From Novosphingobium sp. B 225 (lineage in GTDB: Bacteria > Pseudomonadota > Alphaproteobacteria > Sphingomonadales > Sphingomonadaceae), in contig NZ_MWLM01000031.1 in assembly GCF_002198665.1 (NCBI RefSeq), forward strand, positions 856-64,855: a stretch of 64,000 bases of DNA. The letters are read 5' to 3'. The position numbers and the translations under genes are program-made. The notes beneath the pieces were generated by a model. That model did not search any database. It saw nothing but the letters and a program-made list of their open reading frames with translations, and was not told where the DNA came from. Below, piece by piece: positions 46,414-54,947 of the stretch. How positions within the stretch are numbered: the first letter of the stretch is position 1; each line of letters starts with the position of its first letter.

Positions 46414-46853
46414 CACGGCGCTTCGCACAGTGCCTTGAACTGGTCAGCCATGATGCCCCAGCCCTGATCGAAACCCATTTCGCGGTGATGAGCCATGCTT
46501 TCGGAAGTCCAGTGCCGCGCTCGGCCGGTATAGCGGGTGCCGGTGCCTTCGGACGCGATTTCCCAGATGCCCAGCATGAAGGGGCCAGCCGGTTGCAGGC
46601 CCTGTTCGATCGCGTCGGTCACGGCAATCCGGCGGCCTTCTTCCCAGGCGACGATGAAGCCAGGATGCTCGTTACGCTCGCCTTCGGGGCCATGCATCAC
46701 CGTGTGGGTGAAGCCGCCGGGTTGGCGACTGCCCCAGTCCACTTCGGCGCGCCACGGCTTGGGGCACCACCAGGCATCGGTCTGATTTACCAGCACATCC
46801 CACACCTTGTCCGGCGCGGCATTGATCAGGCGGGTGACGCTCAATTCATACAT
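46413..46853 (-). CDS. SRPBCC (AHSA1-like) domain protein
   Basis: 146 residues: SVTRLINAAPDKVWDVLVN at the start, VMHGPEGERNEHPGF in the middle, and TRYTGRARHWTSESMAHHRE toward the end. A cytoplasmic hydrophobic-ligand fold. AHSA1-like proteins often sit beside VOC, DUF1428 and DUF1801 genes in stress or detoxification clusters. The exact ligand is unknown. Confidence 0.88.
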   Translation of the reverse strand: MYELSVTRLINAAPDKVWDVLVNQTDAWWCPKPWRAEVDWGSRQPGGFTHTVMHGPEGERNEHPGFIVAWEEGRRIAVTDAIEQGLQPAGPFMLGIWEIASEGTGTRYTGRARHWTSESMAHHREMGFDQGWGIMADQFKALCEAP

Positions 46854-46868
46854 TCAGATTTTCCTCTC

Positions 46869-47519
46869 TCAGTCCCGGTCCGGCGCGCCGAGCGGGAAAT
46901 AGGCACGATAAGGCCGCGCTTCGTCCACGCAAGCGGCTACGGCCGGCAAAGCCAGCAGATGCGCGCGCCATTGCCGCAGCCGGTCCAGCTCCATCGGGAT
47001 TGGATAACACCAGTCGGCATAGAACAGGCTGGGCGCGGCGGCGCATTCGATCAGGGTGATCGCATTGCTCGCCGGATAGTCTGCCAGCCAAGTGTCGATC
47101 CAGCGATAGGCGCGGTCCAGCATATCGCGTGCGCGGCCTTCGGTGGCGGGATCTGGCATATCGAGGCTGCGGATATGCGCGCTGACGATCTCCTGCATCG
47201 GGTGCATGACATAATTGTCAAACACCCGGTCCAGCATCCGCACTCTGTTTGCCTTTGCCGGATCGGATGGAAGCAGCGGTGCGGGGCCGGGGTGATGGAG
47301 ATGCAGGTGCTCGATAATCGAGCTGGCTTCAAACACCACCACGTCACCATCGCGCAGCACCGGAAACTTGCCCAGCGGGCTGGCTGCGGCAACGAAAGCG
47401 TCATGCTCCGGTACCTCCCCGCCCAGCGAGCAAAAGTCGAACGCGGTGCCATTGGCATAAAGCGCGATCTTTACCTTCCAGGTGTAGCTGGAAAAGGGGT
47501 GGCCGTAGAGCGCAAGCAT
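46869..47519 (-). CDS. glutathione S-transferase family protein (distal)
   Basis: 216 residues from ATG 47519 (MLALYGHPFSSYTWKVKIAL). The thioredoxin-like half has KFPVLRDGDVVVFEASSIIE with the usual cis-Pro and Ser glutathione motif. The helical half follows. The active residue near the start is Ser/Tyr rather than Cys. One of two GST genes in the run. Confidence 0.88.
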   Translation of the reverse strand: MLALYGHPFSSYTWKVKIALYANGTAFDFCSLGGEVPEHDAFVAAASPLGKFPVLRDGDVVVFEASSIIEHLHLHHPGPAPLLPSDPAKANRVRMLDRVFDNYVMHPMQEIVSAHIRSLDMPDPATEGRARDMLDRAYRWIDTWLADYPASNAITLIECAAAPSLFYADWCYPIPMELDRLRQWRAHLLALPAVAACVDEARPYRAYFPLGAPDRD

Positions 47520-47523
47520 CGGG

Positions 47524-48000
47524 TCAGCCCTTTCGTGCGGTTTCGATCGCGGCAATGTCGATCTTCTTCATCGTCATCATCGCTTCGAACACCCGTTTGC
47601 GCGCTGCAGGGTCGGGATCGGCCATCCAATGCGTCAGTGCGCGCGGGGTGATCTGCCAGGATATGCCCCACTTGTCCTTGCACCAACTGCACATGCTTTC
47701 CGCGCCGCCATTACTGACGATAGCGTTCCACAATCGGTCGGTTTCCGCCTGATCCTCGGTGTGGATCTGGATCGAGAACGCCTCGCTGTGCTTGAACGTG
47801 GCACCGCCGTTGAGCAGGATTGTCGGCACCCCCAGCAGCGTCATTTCCACAACCAGCACTGCGCCTTCGCTGGTAGACGGATTGTCCGCCGGAGCGCGCT
47901 GGATCGCGCCGATCCAGGTGTCCGGAAACGTCTCGGCATAAAATGCAGCGGCCTCTTCGGCGGTGTGGTCGTACCACAGGCACAGGGTGGCTTTGGTCAC
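47524..48000 (-). CDS. PhnB-like VOC family protein
   Basis: 158 residues from GTG 48000 after AGGAG. It has the 3-demethylubiquinone-9-methyltransferase-like pattern: CLWYDHTAEEAAAFYAETF near the start, PTILLNGGATFKHSEAFSI, and CSWCKDKWGISWQITPRAL. Such single-fold VOC proteins bind small molecules; the family name PhnB is historical. Confidence 0.9.
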   Translation of the reverse strand: MTKATLCLWYDHTAEEAAAFYAETFPDTWIGAIQRAPADNPSTSEGAVLVVEMTLLGVPTILLNGGATFKHSEAFSIQIHTEDQAETDRLWNAIVSNGGAESMCSWCKDKWGISWQITPRALTHWMADPDPAARKRVFEAMMTMKKIDIAAIETARKG

Positions 48001-48033
48001 GGCAAACTCCTCAAGCGGCCATGCGATCACGGA

Positions 48034-48549
48034 TCAATAGCGGCCCAGCAGCGACAACAGCCCAACCTTGATCGTTCGGCCCACGAAGCGCGGCGCGAAG
48101 CCCTTGCTGCGCGGGGCCTGGTCCGGATAGGCGAACGAACTCGTGCGATAGCGGGTCATGTGCCGAAATTCGACCGGCGGGACCGGGCCGATGAAGCGGT
48201 TGCAGAGAGTCGACACCCAGAAGGGGCCTCGCTCAAACCCCAGGTACATCATGCTGTCGCAGCAGGTTGCGATCATGCGGAAAGTAGCGCTGTCACTGCG
48301 CAGCTTGACCTGCTCAAGCCGGTCTGCGCCTCTGGTACAGGTGAAGCGTTTGCGGTGGAACAGAGTCAGGGCTGTGCCTCCATCCTCGTCCGCAGCGGGT
48401 GCAGCGCCGGGGCGTTCAGCCAGGCTGTGCGCCGCAGCCTGGCAATCGTCACAATAACAGACCGCAGTGCCGATCGGATCGCCGCTGGCGCGGCATTCCA
48501 CCGCGCCGCAGGCGCAGCGCAAAACGTGGACCGGCAGCATCTGGCTCAT
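48034..48549 (-). CDS. GFA/CENP-V-like zinc-site protein (DUF6151-like)
   Basis: 171 residues from ATG 48549 (MSQMLPVHVLRCACGAVECR). Cysteines in RCACGAVEC and VCYCDDCQAAAH fit the glutathione-dependent formaldehyde-activating-type fold. A later CCDSMMYLGFERG is part of the same pattern. A role with formaldehyde is not implied by the fold alone. Overlaps the two-VOC gene by four bases. Confidence 0.8.
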   Translation of the reverse strand: MSQMLPVHVLRCACGAVECRASGDPIGTAVCYCDDCQAAAHSLAERPGAAPAADEDGGTALTLFHRKRFTCTRGADRLEQVKLRSDSATFRMIATCCDSMMYLGFERGPFWVSTLCNRFIGPVPPVEFRHMTRYRTSSFAYPDQAPRSKGFAPRFVGRTIKVGLLSLLGRY

Positions 48550-49331
48550 GCATTGCCGACCAAGCTGAACAGCGCACCTTGGGGATCCAGACCCTGGATA
48601 ATCCACAACTCGCCCGGCACCTGATGCGGGCCGTTGACCACATGCCCGCCAAGCGCGGTTACCCGATCCTTTGCGGCGGCGATGCTCTCCACCCAGAAAT
48701 AGTGGCACCAGACCGGCACTGGCACTTCGTCCGGTTTGGTCATCATCGCCCCGATCTGCACCCCGTTATGCGCGATGAACTGGTATTTGCCCATCGGGCC
48801 CATGTCCATCGCATCGGGCAGGGTCCAGCCGAACTGGCCGGTGTAGAATGTCAGCGCATTATCCAGACTGCCGGCGTAAAGCTCGTTCCAGCCGCAGCGG
48901 CCGGGATTGGGCATGGCGGAAAAGCTGGTGCTTTCCCCGCCGCCGGGGGGCGGGGTGGGGGTCATCACGTAGAACGGCGCGCCGCAGCAGTCGGCCACCA
49001 TCGCTACCCGCCCGGCCATGGCGATATCGGTGGCGGGCATCAGCACCTTGCCGCCGGCAGCTTCGATCACGGTACAGCTCGCATCGACATCGTCCACCCC
49101 GACATAACCCAGCCAGCACGGCCGCGCGCCGTGTTCGGTCATATCGCCGGTCAATCGCAGCAGCCCGCCGGTCATCCCGCCATCGGCATTGGCGATGAAG
49201 CCATAGTCCCCGGTTTCCGCAGTGCCGGGATGGATCGTCCAGCCCACTACTGCCTCATAAAAGGCGCGGGCACCCTCCGGATCGGGGGTCATCAGTTCGT
49301 ACCAGATCCAGCTGCCTTGCAGAGTACCCAT
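48546..49331 (-). CDS. two-domain VOC family protein
   Basis: 261 residues with two glyoxalase/bleomycin-resistance halves: YELMTPDPEGARAFYEAVVG at residues 11-30 and ELYAGSLDNALTFYTGQFGW in the second half. The GGKVLMPATDIAMAGRVAMV segment is typical of the first half. Probable small-molecule enzyme or binding protein. Confidence 0.9.
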   Translation of the reverse strand: MGTLQGSWIWYELMTPDPEGARAFYEAVVGWTIHPGTAETGDYGFIANADGGMTGGLLRLTGDMTEHGARPCWLGYVGVDDVDASCTVIEAAGGKVLMPATDIAMAGRVAMVADCCGAPFYVMTPTPPPGGGESTSFSAMPNPGRCGWNELYAGSLDNALTFYTGQFGWTLPDAMDMGPMGKYQFIAHNGVQIGAMMTKPDEVPVPVWCHYFWVESIAAAKDRVTALGGHVVNGPHQVPGELWIIQGLDPQGALFSLVGNA

Positions 49332-49342
49332 CGGCGTTTTCC

Positions 49343-49702
49343 TTATGCCCGTTGTTCGACCAGCGGCACGAACCCGCTGAATATCATGCGCTTGCTGTCA
49401 AAGATGTTGGCACAGTCTGCCCCGGTCATGCGCGGATCTTCCATCGCGGCCTTGTTGCCGGCATCGCGAGTGGCCTTGTCCGGCCACTTGATCCAGCTGA
49501 ACACCACACCTTCGTGCTCCTCGGCCTTGACCGCCATGAAGAAGTCGGTGGTGTGCCCGCGCATCATGTCGTCACCCCAGGTCTCGACCACTTCCAGCGC
49601 GCCATGCTCGATGAAGATCGGCGCCGCCAATTGGGCAATACGCTGGTAATGGTCACGCTTGGCGTGTGGGACCGGGATCAGAAAGCCGTCGATGTAGCTC
49701 AT
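49343..49702 (-). CDS. DUF1428 family protein
   Basis: 119 residues: MSYIDGFLIPVPHAKRDHYQ, GALEVVETWGDDM, FSWIKWPDKATRDAGNKAAM and FDSKRMIFSGFVPL match the family. A small dimeric ferredoxin-like fold of unknown function (YbaA type in E. coli). Coupled to DUF4287 by a four-base overlap. Confidence 0.93.
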   Translation of the reverse strand: MSYIDGFLIPVPHAKRDHYQRIAQLAAPIFIEHGALEVVETWGDDMMRGHTTDFFMAVKAEEHEGVVFSWIKWPDKATRDAGNKAAMEDPRMTGADCANIFDSKRMIFSGFVPLVEQRA

Positions 49703-49929
49703 TTTCCATCTCCTTGCGGCTTGCCTTTCAGCAAAGCGACGATCGCCATGGCGTGGCCGTGGCCCAGCGCGAATTCGTCCTTGAGCCAGGCGACGATCTG
49801 CCCAGCCTTGACCCCCGGAGTCAGGCCAGAACTGTCGGCAAATCCTTTGGCCGCTGCCATAGTTTTGAAGTCAGCCGGACTCTTGCCGGTTTTAGCCTGA
49901 ATATTATCAAGATAGGCCTGAAAGCTCAT
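49699..49929 (-). CDS. DUF4287 family protein
   Basis: 76 residues, MSFQAYLDNIQAKTGKSPAD to GHGHAMAIVALLKG. The whole chain is the DUF4287 helical domain. Function unknown; often beside DUF1801 or SRPBCC genes. Four-base overlaps on both sides. Confidence 0.92.
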   Translation of the reverse strand: MSFQAYLDNIQAKTGKSPADFKTMAAAKGFADSSGLTPGVKAGQIVAWLKDEFALGHGHAMAIVALLKGKPQGDGK

Positions 49930-50333
49930 GCAACAGTCTCCGTCAGTTCCAGCCGTTCAAGCGCGCCTTTGCGTTTGACGATGTTCTTGTAATCCCACTG
50001 CACCTGCCGTGACTGACCCAGCCAGCGGCGCAGCTGGACAAGGCCGATGTCCGCCTCTGTCGGAAAGCGGGCCTCGGCTGCCTCGAACTTGCCTTCCGGC
50101 TTCAATCCGGCCGCGTCGAAGTCCTGACCGCTCCAGAACAGCAGTGAGACTCCGGACTTGCGCTTTGCATAACCAACGATCGGATTGCCCGAAAGAAACC
50201 ACACCGGATGGCCATGCCAAACCTTGCTCTCTGCGACCGGCAGGGCGGCATCAATCTCGCGGCGCAGGCAAGCACAAATCGCCAGATCGGCAGGCGCAAG
50301 TTCTGCGTGGTGTCCTGCGATCGGATCAGGCAT
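49926..50333 (-). CDS. DUF1801 domain protein
   Basis: 135 residues from ATG 50333 (MPDPIAGHHAELAPADLAIC). ESKVWHGHPVWFLSGNPIVG and VSLLFWSGQDFD are the DUF1801 core. Related to the frataxin-like YdhG fold. Overlaps the following VOC gene by eight bases. Confidence 0.88.
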   Translation of the reverse strand: MPDPIAGHHAELAPADLAICACLRREIDAALPVAESKVWHGHPVWFLSGNPIVGYAKRKSGVSLLFWSGQDFDAAGLKPEGKFEAAEARFPTEADIGLVQLRRWLGQSRQVQWDYKNIVKRKGALERLELTETVA

Positions 50334-50745
50334 CGCCCTGACCTTCGTGGGCGGCGGACATGTCCATCCAGAACGGTTCCCAGACGTGGTCGTCGGGATC
50401 GCAGATTGTGCGCTGGTACATGAAGCCATGGTCTTCGGGCGGATTGACGTCAGCCGTTCCGCCTCGCGCGGCGCCGGCCTCGACTAGCCGGTCGACAGCC
50501 TCGCGGCTATCGCAGGTGATTGCCAGCGAGACTTCACTCGATTCGCGCGGGCAGATCGGACGGGTGGTGAAGCCCTGCCATTTGCCGTGGGTCAGCAGCA
50601 TCACGTGGATCGCCTCTGACAGAACCATACAGGCCCCGGCGTCGTCGGAAAATTGCGGGTTGTGGGTGAATCCCAGCGCCTCGTAAAATGCGATTGACCG
50701 CGCCAGGTCGGTTACGGGCAGGTTGACGAAAATCATGTGCGCCAT
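50326..50745 (-). CDS. VOC family protein
   Basis: 139 residues from ATG 50745 (MAHMIFVNLPVTDLARSIAF). ALGFTHNPQFSDDAGACMVL and DPDDHVWEPFWMD complete the fold. Putative glyoxalase-like small-molecule protein. It lies 25 bases after the proximal GST gene. Confidence 0.9.
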   Translation of the reverse strand: MAHMIFVNLPVTDLARSIAFYEALGFTHNPQFSDDAGACMVLSEAIHVMLLTHGKWQGFTTRPICPRESSEVSLAITCDSREAVDRLVEAGAARGGTADVNPPEDHGFMYQRTICDPDDHVWEPFWMDMSAAHEGQGDA

Positions 50746-50770
50746 GCGCGTTCTCCCACGCTTGCCCGGA

Positions 50771-51439
50771 TCAGGCCGGGTTTGAATCAAAATCGGCGAG
50801 CTGTGCGGCCATGGCCGCCTGGAACGCGGGCCGAGCCGTCGCCCGTGCGACATAGGCGGCAAGGTTGGCGTGAGCTGCCACCAAGTCCGGTTCGGGCGCG
50901 GCGCGCAGCACATCGACCATGGCCAGATCGCCGATGGTGAACCTGTCCTCCAGCCATTCGCGATTGCCCAGAACCGCAGCAAGTTGGCCGATCCGCTTTT
51001 CGGCGTATGGCCGCATTGCGGCGACCGCCTCTGCCTGCCAGGGCTGCCCTTCGGACGTGTGGCGCGCCAGCAGCAGGGCCTGGGTCATCGGTTCGACACT
51101 GTTCAGCGCGGCGAAAGTCCAGCCGATGGCGCGGTCGCGCTGAGCCGGATCACCCGGCAGCAGTCGTTCATCCCTGGCTCCAAGATGGACAAGGATGGCC
51201 CCAGATTCAAACAGAGTCAGGTCGCCATCGCGCAGTACCGGCACTTGCCCAAATGGCTGGTCGGCCAGATGCTCAGGCGCTTTTTCACCGCCGGCTCCGC
51301 CCACCAGCCGGACCCGATAGGGCAGGCCGATCTCCTCCAGAGCCCAGCGTATGCGCATGTCCTTCACGAACCCACGCGCCATTGGCGGGACCCAGCGATA
51401 GGCGGTGACTTCGATCGCGGCGGCCTGATCAACCGGCAT
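50771..51439 (-). CDS. glutathione S-transferase (TetR-proximal)
   Basis: 222 residues. The thioredoxin half includes MRIRWALEEIGLPYRVRLV, FGQVPVLRDGDLTLFESGAI with cis-Pro and Glu-Ser. The helical half has WLEDRFTIGDLAMVDVL. First structural gene after tetR, overlapping it by 11 bases, so it is the most direct candidate for induction. Confidence 0.92.
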   Translation of the reverse strand: MPVDQAAAIEVTAYRWVPPMARGFVKDMRIRWALEEIGLPYRVRLVGGAGGEKAPEHLADQPFGQVPVLRDGDLTLFESGAILVHLGARDERLLPGDPAQRDRAIGWTFAALNSVEPMTQALLLARHTSEGQPWQAEAVAAMRPYAEKRIGQLAAVLGNREWLEDRFTIGDLAMVDVLRAAPEPDLVAAHANLAAYVARATARPAFQAAMAAQLADFDSNPA

Positions 51440-52070
51440 CTGTCATCTCCTGCTGGAACAGCATCGCAAAATAGCGTCGCAAATGTTGCAGTTCTTCGCG
51501 CGCCACTCCGGCCGCGGCCGCACCGCCTTTCGCCTTGGCCAGCACAATGGCGCCCTGGATCACCGCCTGAGCATGACGCGCCAGGCCAGCCGCCGTCACC
51601 TCCCTTGCGCCGCTTTGCGCGATAGCTGCGGCGAGGTCTGCTTCCAGCGCGTGGGCATTGCCCATGATGCTGGCTTCGCAGGCAGCGCGGATCGCTTCGC
51701 TGGTCAGGAACACTTCCTGCACCATCGTCCCTGCAACGCACGAAAAACTTTCTACGGGGCCTGCCAGCAGGGCAATACGCAGATCGATATAGCCCAGCAC
51801 TCGCTGGACCGGATATTCCGCATGATGGAACGGCGCTCCGGCGAAGAACGCGCCGGTGCTGTCCGACCAGTATTTCGCCAGTGCCACGCCCAGCGCTTCC
51901 TTCGACGCGAAGTGATGAAAGAAGGCGCCTTTGGTAACCCCGGCGTGCTGGCACAGCTGATCGACTGAAGTGGCGGAAAATCCCTGTTCGCGAACAAGTT
52001 TCACGCCCGCTTCCAGCAATCTGTCGCGGGCAGTTAGGGGGGCGGGGCGAAAGGCTTGATTCGGGATCAT
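51429..52070 (-). CDS. TetR family regulator
   Basis: 213 residues from ATG 52070; ATG 52076 or 52082 would add two or four residues. The N-terminal HTH reads DRLLEAGVKLVREQGFSATS then VDQLCQHAGVTKGAFFHHFA. The ligand-binding domain resembles the C-terminal TetR_C type with CVAGTMVQEVFL. It likely represses itself and the downstream GST/VOC/DUF genes through the palindrome just upstream. Confidence 0.94.
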   Translation of the reverse strand: MIPNQAFRPAPLTARDRLLEAGVKLVREQGFSATSVDQLCQHAGVTKGAFFHHFASKEALGVALAKYWSDSTGAFFAGAPFHHAEYPVQRVLGYIDLRIALLAGPVESFSCVAGTMVQEVFLTSEAIRAACEASIMGNAHALEADLAAAIAQSGAREVTAAGLARHAQAVIQGAIVLAKAKGGAAAAGVAREELQHLRRYFAMLFQQEMTDAG

Positions 52071-52079
52071 CGCCATAAC

Positions 52080-52099
52080 CATACCAACTGGTCGGTATG
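52080..52099. promoter_or_regulatory. candidate TetR operator
   Basis: CATACC (52080-52085) and GGTATG (52094-52099) are inverted about AACTGGTC. It overlaps the longest possible tetR start and lies 10 bases upstream of the preferred one. The GGDEF gene starts divergently 70 bases away, so one site could control both. Confidence 0.65.
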
Positions 52100-52168
52100 T
52101 TACAATGGTGAATCTGCAAACGACATCCGTTAACCCCTTTTTGGCCAATTTTGTTTAGAGGTTGCCCG

Positions 52169-53869
52169 ATGGGGAATGCGATCCGCCTCACGATGCGGCT
52201 TTTGGCTGCACTGGTGCTTGCGCTGGGCGCGGGCGGCGTGGCGCATGCTGCGGTGCCGGTAAGCTCCTGTGTCTTCCCGCTCGATCAATCCCAACCGGGC
52301 GCTGCCAAGCTGATTGCACAGGCTACTCCGGTTGCTTGCGCCGCGGATCCTCACACGCTTGGCTCTGGAAATTATGGCGTCAGACTGAACTTCGCCCCGC
52401 AATTGGTCGATCCGGCTGACCCACTGGTGCTTCGGCACACAAGCGTTTGGCAAAAGGCTGAACGGATCGTGTTCCGGTATGGGGACGGTTCCACGGCCGA
52501 ACTGCGCTGGGATTCCTCGAGTGCGGCGCGATATATGACAATTGGCGCGCAGCTTGAATTCCCGGTTCCCGTCCGCGCCGCGCCGCTCACCGGGGCCTAT
52601 CTCGAGATCACGGGAAGTGCCAACTGGCGCGGTGTCCTGATCGGGGCGGGCCTGGGCAAACGGAGCGAGGCGGACCGCGAACAGACTTGGTTGACAGCAT
52701 TGTATGCCGCGTTCGGGGGTCTGGCGCTGGCACTGATCGTTTACAACATGGCGCTTTGGTCTGCACTGCGGCAGCGGTTCCAGCTCTATTACTGCGCAAT
52801 GGTTGCGGGGCTTGCGGCCTATACCTTTACTTCATCTGGCGCGGTGCTGCTGGCGTTCCCGTGGCTTGATAACAACGATCGGTTGCGGATCAATTATCTG
52901 TTGCTGGTGCTGACCGGGATCGCGGCGTTCCGCTTCATCGTGGATTATTTTGGGCAGGAAATGCTGTCCCGGCGGCTGCGCAACCTGATCGCAATACTGG
53001 GTTACGCCGCTCTGGCGGTGGCGGTGGCATTTGCCGCGCTGGCCCCTTGGCAAGGGCATGTGCTTGATACTGCCTACTTCGCCCTCGGTGGGCTCTGGCT
53101 GTCGATGCTGGTGCCGATCCTGGTTCAGGCGTGGCGGGCCAGGGCAAAGCATTTCTGGCTGTTTGTGCTGAGTTGGAGCGCGCCGGTTAGCGCTTCGCTT
53201 GTCCGGGCGGCTTATGGTCTGGGCCTGATCGAATACAGCTTTTGGCTCGACAACGGGAACATGATCGCGCTGTCGATCGAATCGCTGTTTTCAACCCTTC
53301 TGATTGTCGCCCGGTTGCGTGATATCAGCGCAGAGCGCGATCTGGCTCGCGCAGGAGAACGAACCGCGATGCGGCTGGCCAATTCCGATCCGCTGACTGG
53401 CCTGCTCAACCGCCGCTCGTTTCTGGATCTGGCGATCGGGCGCGAACACCCGCAACGTTTGCTGCTGGTCGACATCGACCATTTCAAGGCGATCAACGAT
53501 CGTGTCGGCCACCACAACGGCGATGAAGTGCTGTGCGAAGTGGCCAGGGCGCTGCAGGCAGTTCGACCTGCGGAAAGCCTTGCCGTGCGTTTGGGCGGAG
53601 AGGAATTCGCCCTGTTGATCCCCTGCGCTCGCGCCCATGAATGCCGCCCGGAACAACTGCTGGACGCCGTACGCAGTCACCCGATGCCGCTGGGGACGAA
53701 GGTCACGGTCAGCCTGGGCTTTGCTGAAGGTGCCGTGGCAACCCATGAAGACTGGAAGCGGTTGTATCGGCTGGCCGATGCCGCGCTCTACCGGGCAAAG
53801 GCTGATGGGCGGGACCGCGCCTGCCGTGCGACAGGGTTCGCCTCTGCACCGCCCGCCCGAATTGCCTGA
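52169..53869 (+). CDS. 7TMR-DISM diguanylate cyclase
   Basis: 566 residues from ATG 52169; a TTG at 52151 is possible. Signal peptide, an N-terminal beta-sandwich (7TMR-DISMED2-like) near residues 30-150, seven hydrophobic segments, then a GGDEF domain. The active loop is GGEEF (476-480). DPLTGLLNRRSFLDLAI starts the domain. The usual RxxD inhibitory site before the loop is not seen, so product feedback may be absent. It makes cyclic di-GMP in response to a periplasmic signal. Confidence 0.93.
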   Translation: MGNAIRLTMRLLAALVLALGAGGVAHAAVPVSSCVFPLDQSQPGAAKLIAQATPVACAADPHTLGSGNYGVRLNFAPQLVDPADPLVLRHTSVWQKAERIVFRYGDGSTAELRWDSSSAARYMTIGAQLEFPVPVRAAPLTGAYLEITGSANWRGVLIGAGLGKRSEADREQTWLTALYAAFGGLALALIVYNMALWSALRQRFQLYYCAMVAGLAAYTFTSSGAVLLAFPWLDNNDRLRINYLLLVLTGIAAFRFIVDYFGQEMLSRRLRNLIAILGYAALAVAVAFAALAPWQGHVLDTAYFALGGLWLSMLVPILVQAWRARAKHFWLFVLSWSAPVSASLVRAAYGLGLIEYSFWLDNGNMIALSIESLFSTLLIVARLRDISAERDLARAGERTAMRLANSDPLTGLLNRRSFLDLAIGREHPQRLLLVDIDHFKAINDRVGHHNGDEVLCEVARALQAVRPAESLAVRLGGEEFALLIPCARAHECRPEQLLDAVRSHPMPLGTKVTVSLGFAEGAVATHEDWKRLYRLADAALYRAKADGRDRACRATGFASAPPARIA

Positions 53870-53940
53870 CCCCTATCCCCAGCCGGGTCGCATTTTGCAA
53901 CGCAAAGCTTATTGCACCGCCGCGCGCGCGCGTATAGGCG

Positions 53941-54942
53941 ATGCGAGCGATGACCCAGACTTCTGATAGCCAGCTCGACACCCGCAATAACACCGTGCTG
54001 TCCGCTCCGGACCGCGAAGTGGACGTGCGTGAAACCTTCGGTATCGATATCGACATGAAGGTTCCGGCCTTTTCGGTGGCGGACGAACGTGTGCCCGATA
54101 TTGATCCTACCTATGTGTTCGATCCGGACACCACGCTGGCGATTCTGGCCGGGTTTGCCTTTAATCGCCGCGTGATGGTGCAGGGCTATCACGGCACCGG
54201 CAAATCGACCCACATCGAACAGGTCGCCGCCCGGCTGAACTGGCCGTGCATCCGTATCAACCTGGATGCGCATATCAGCCGTATCGACCTGATCGGGCGC
54301 GATGCGATCGTGTTGCGTGACGGGCTGCAGGTCACCGAATTCCGCGAAGGGCTGCTGCCCTGGGCGCTGCAGCACCCGGTTGCACTGGTGTTTGACGAAT
54401 ACGACGCGGGCCGTCCGGACGTGATGTTTGTGATCCAGCGCGTGCTGGAAACCGAAGGCAAGCTGACCTTGCTTGACCAGAACCGGGTGATCCGCCCGAA
54501 CCCCAACTTCCGCCTGTTCGCCACAGCCAACACGGTCGGGCTGGGCGATACCAGCGGCCTCTATCACGGCACGCAGGCGATCAACCAGGGGCAGATGGAC
54601 CGCTGGAATATCGTCGTCGGGCTCAATTATCTGCCCGCCGCGGTGGAAAGCGAAATCGTGCTCAAGAAGACCACCGGTGTCGCCGATGACGTGGTCGACA
54701 AGATGGTCAAGGTCGCCGATCTGACCCGTCAAGGCTTCATCGGCGGCGATATCTCCACCGTGATGAGCCCGCGCACCGTGATCACCTGGGCGCAGAACAC
54801 CGCGATCTTCAAGGATCCCGGCTTTGCCTTCCGCCTCTCGTTCCTCAACAAGTGTGACGAGACAGAGCGGATGCTGGTGGCTGAATACTACCAGCGCGTG
54901 TTCGGGCAGGACCTGCCCGAAAGCGTGGTCGGCAAGGCCTGA
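53941..54942 (+). CDS. cobS: AAA+ ATPase CobS (cobaltochelatase-type)
   Basis: 333 residues; ATG 53950 is an alternative. Walker A is GYHGTGKST at 82-90, Walker [11 protein letters not shown] near 148-157. Arginine-finger region and sensor motif ([19 protein letters not shown]) are intact. In the aerobic B12 pathway CobS works with CobT and CobN. No cobT follows; the next gene is a thioredoxin-like protein. The partner must lie elsewhere or be absent. Confidence 0.92.
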   Translation: MRAMTQTSDSQLDTRNNTVLSAPDREVDVRETFGIDIDMKVPAFSVADERVPDIDPTYVFDPDTTLAILAGFAFNRRVMVQGYHGTGKSTHIEQVAARLNWPCIRINLDAHISRIDLIGRDAIVLRDGLQVTEFREGLLPWALQHPVALVFDEYDAGRPDVMFVIQRVLETEGKLTLLDQNRVIRPNPNFRLFATANTVGLGDTSGLYHGTQAINQGQMDRWNIVVGLNYLPAAVESEIVLKKTTGVADDVVDKMVKVADLTRQGFIGGDISTVMSPRTVITWAQNTAIFKDPGFAFRLSFLNKCDETERMLVAEYYQRVFGQDLPESVVGKA

Positions 54943-54947
54943 CGCTG

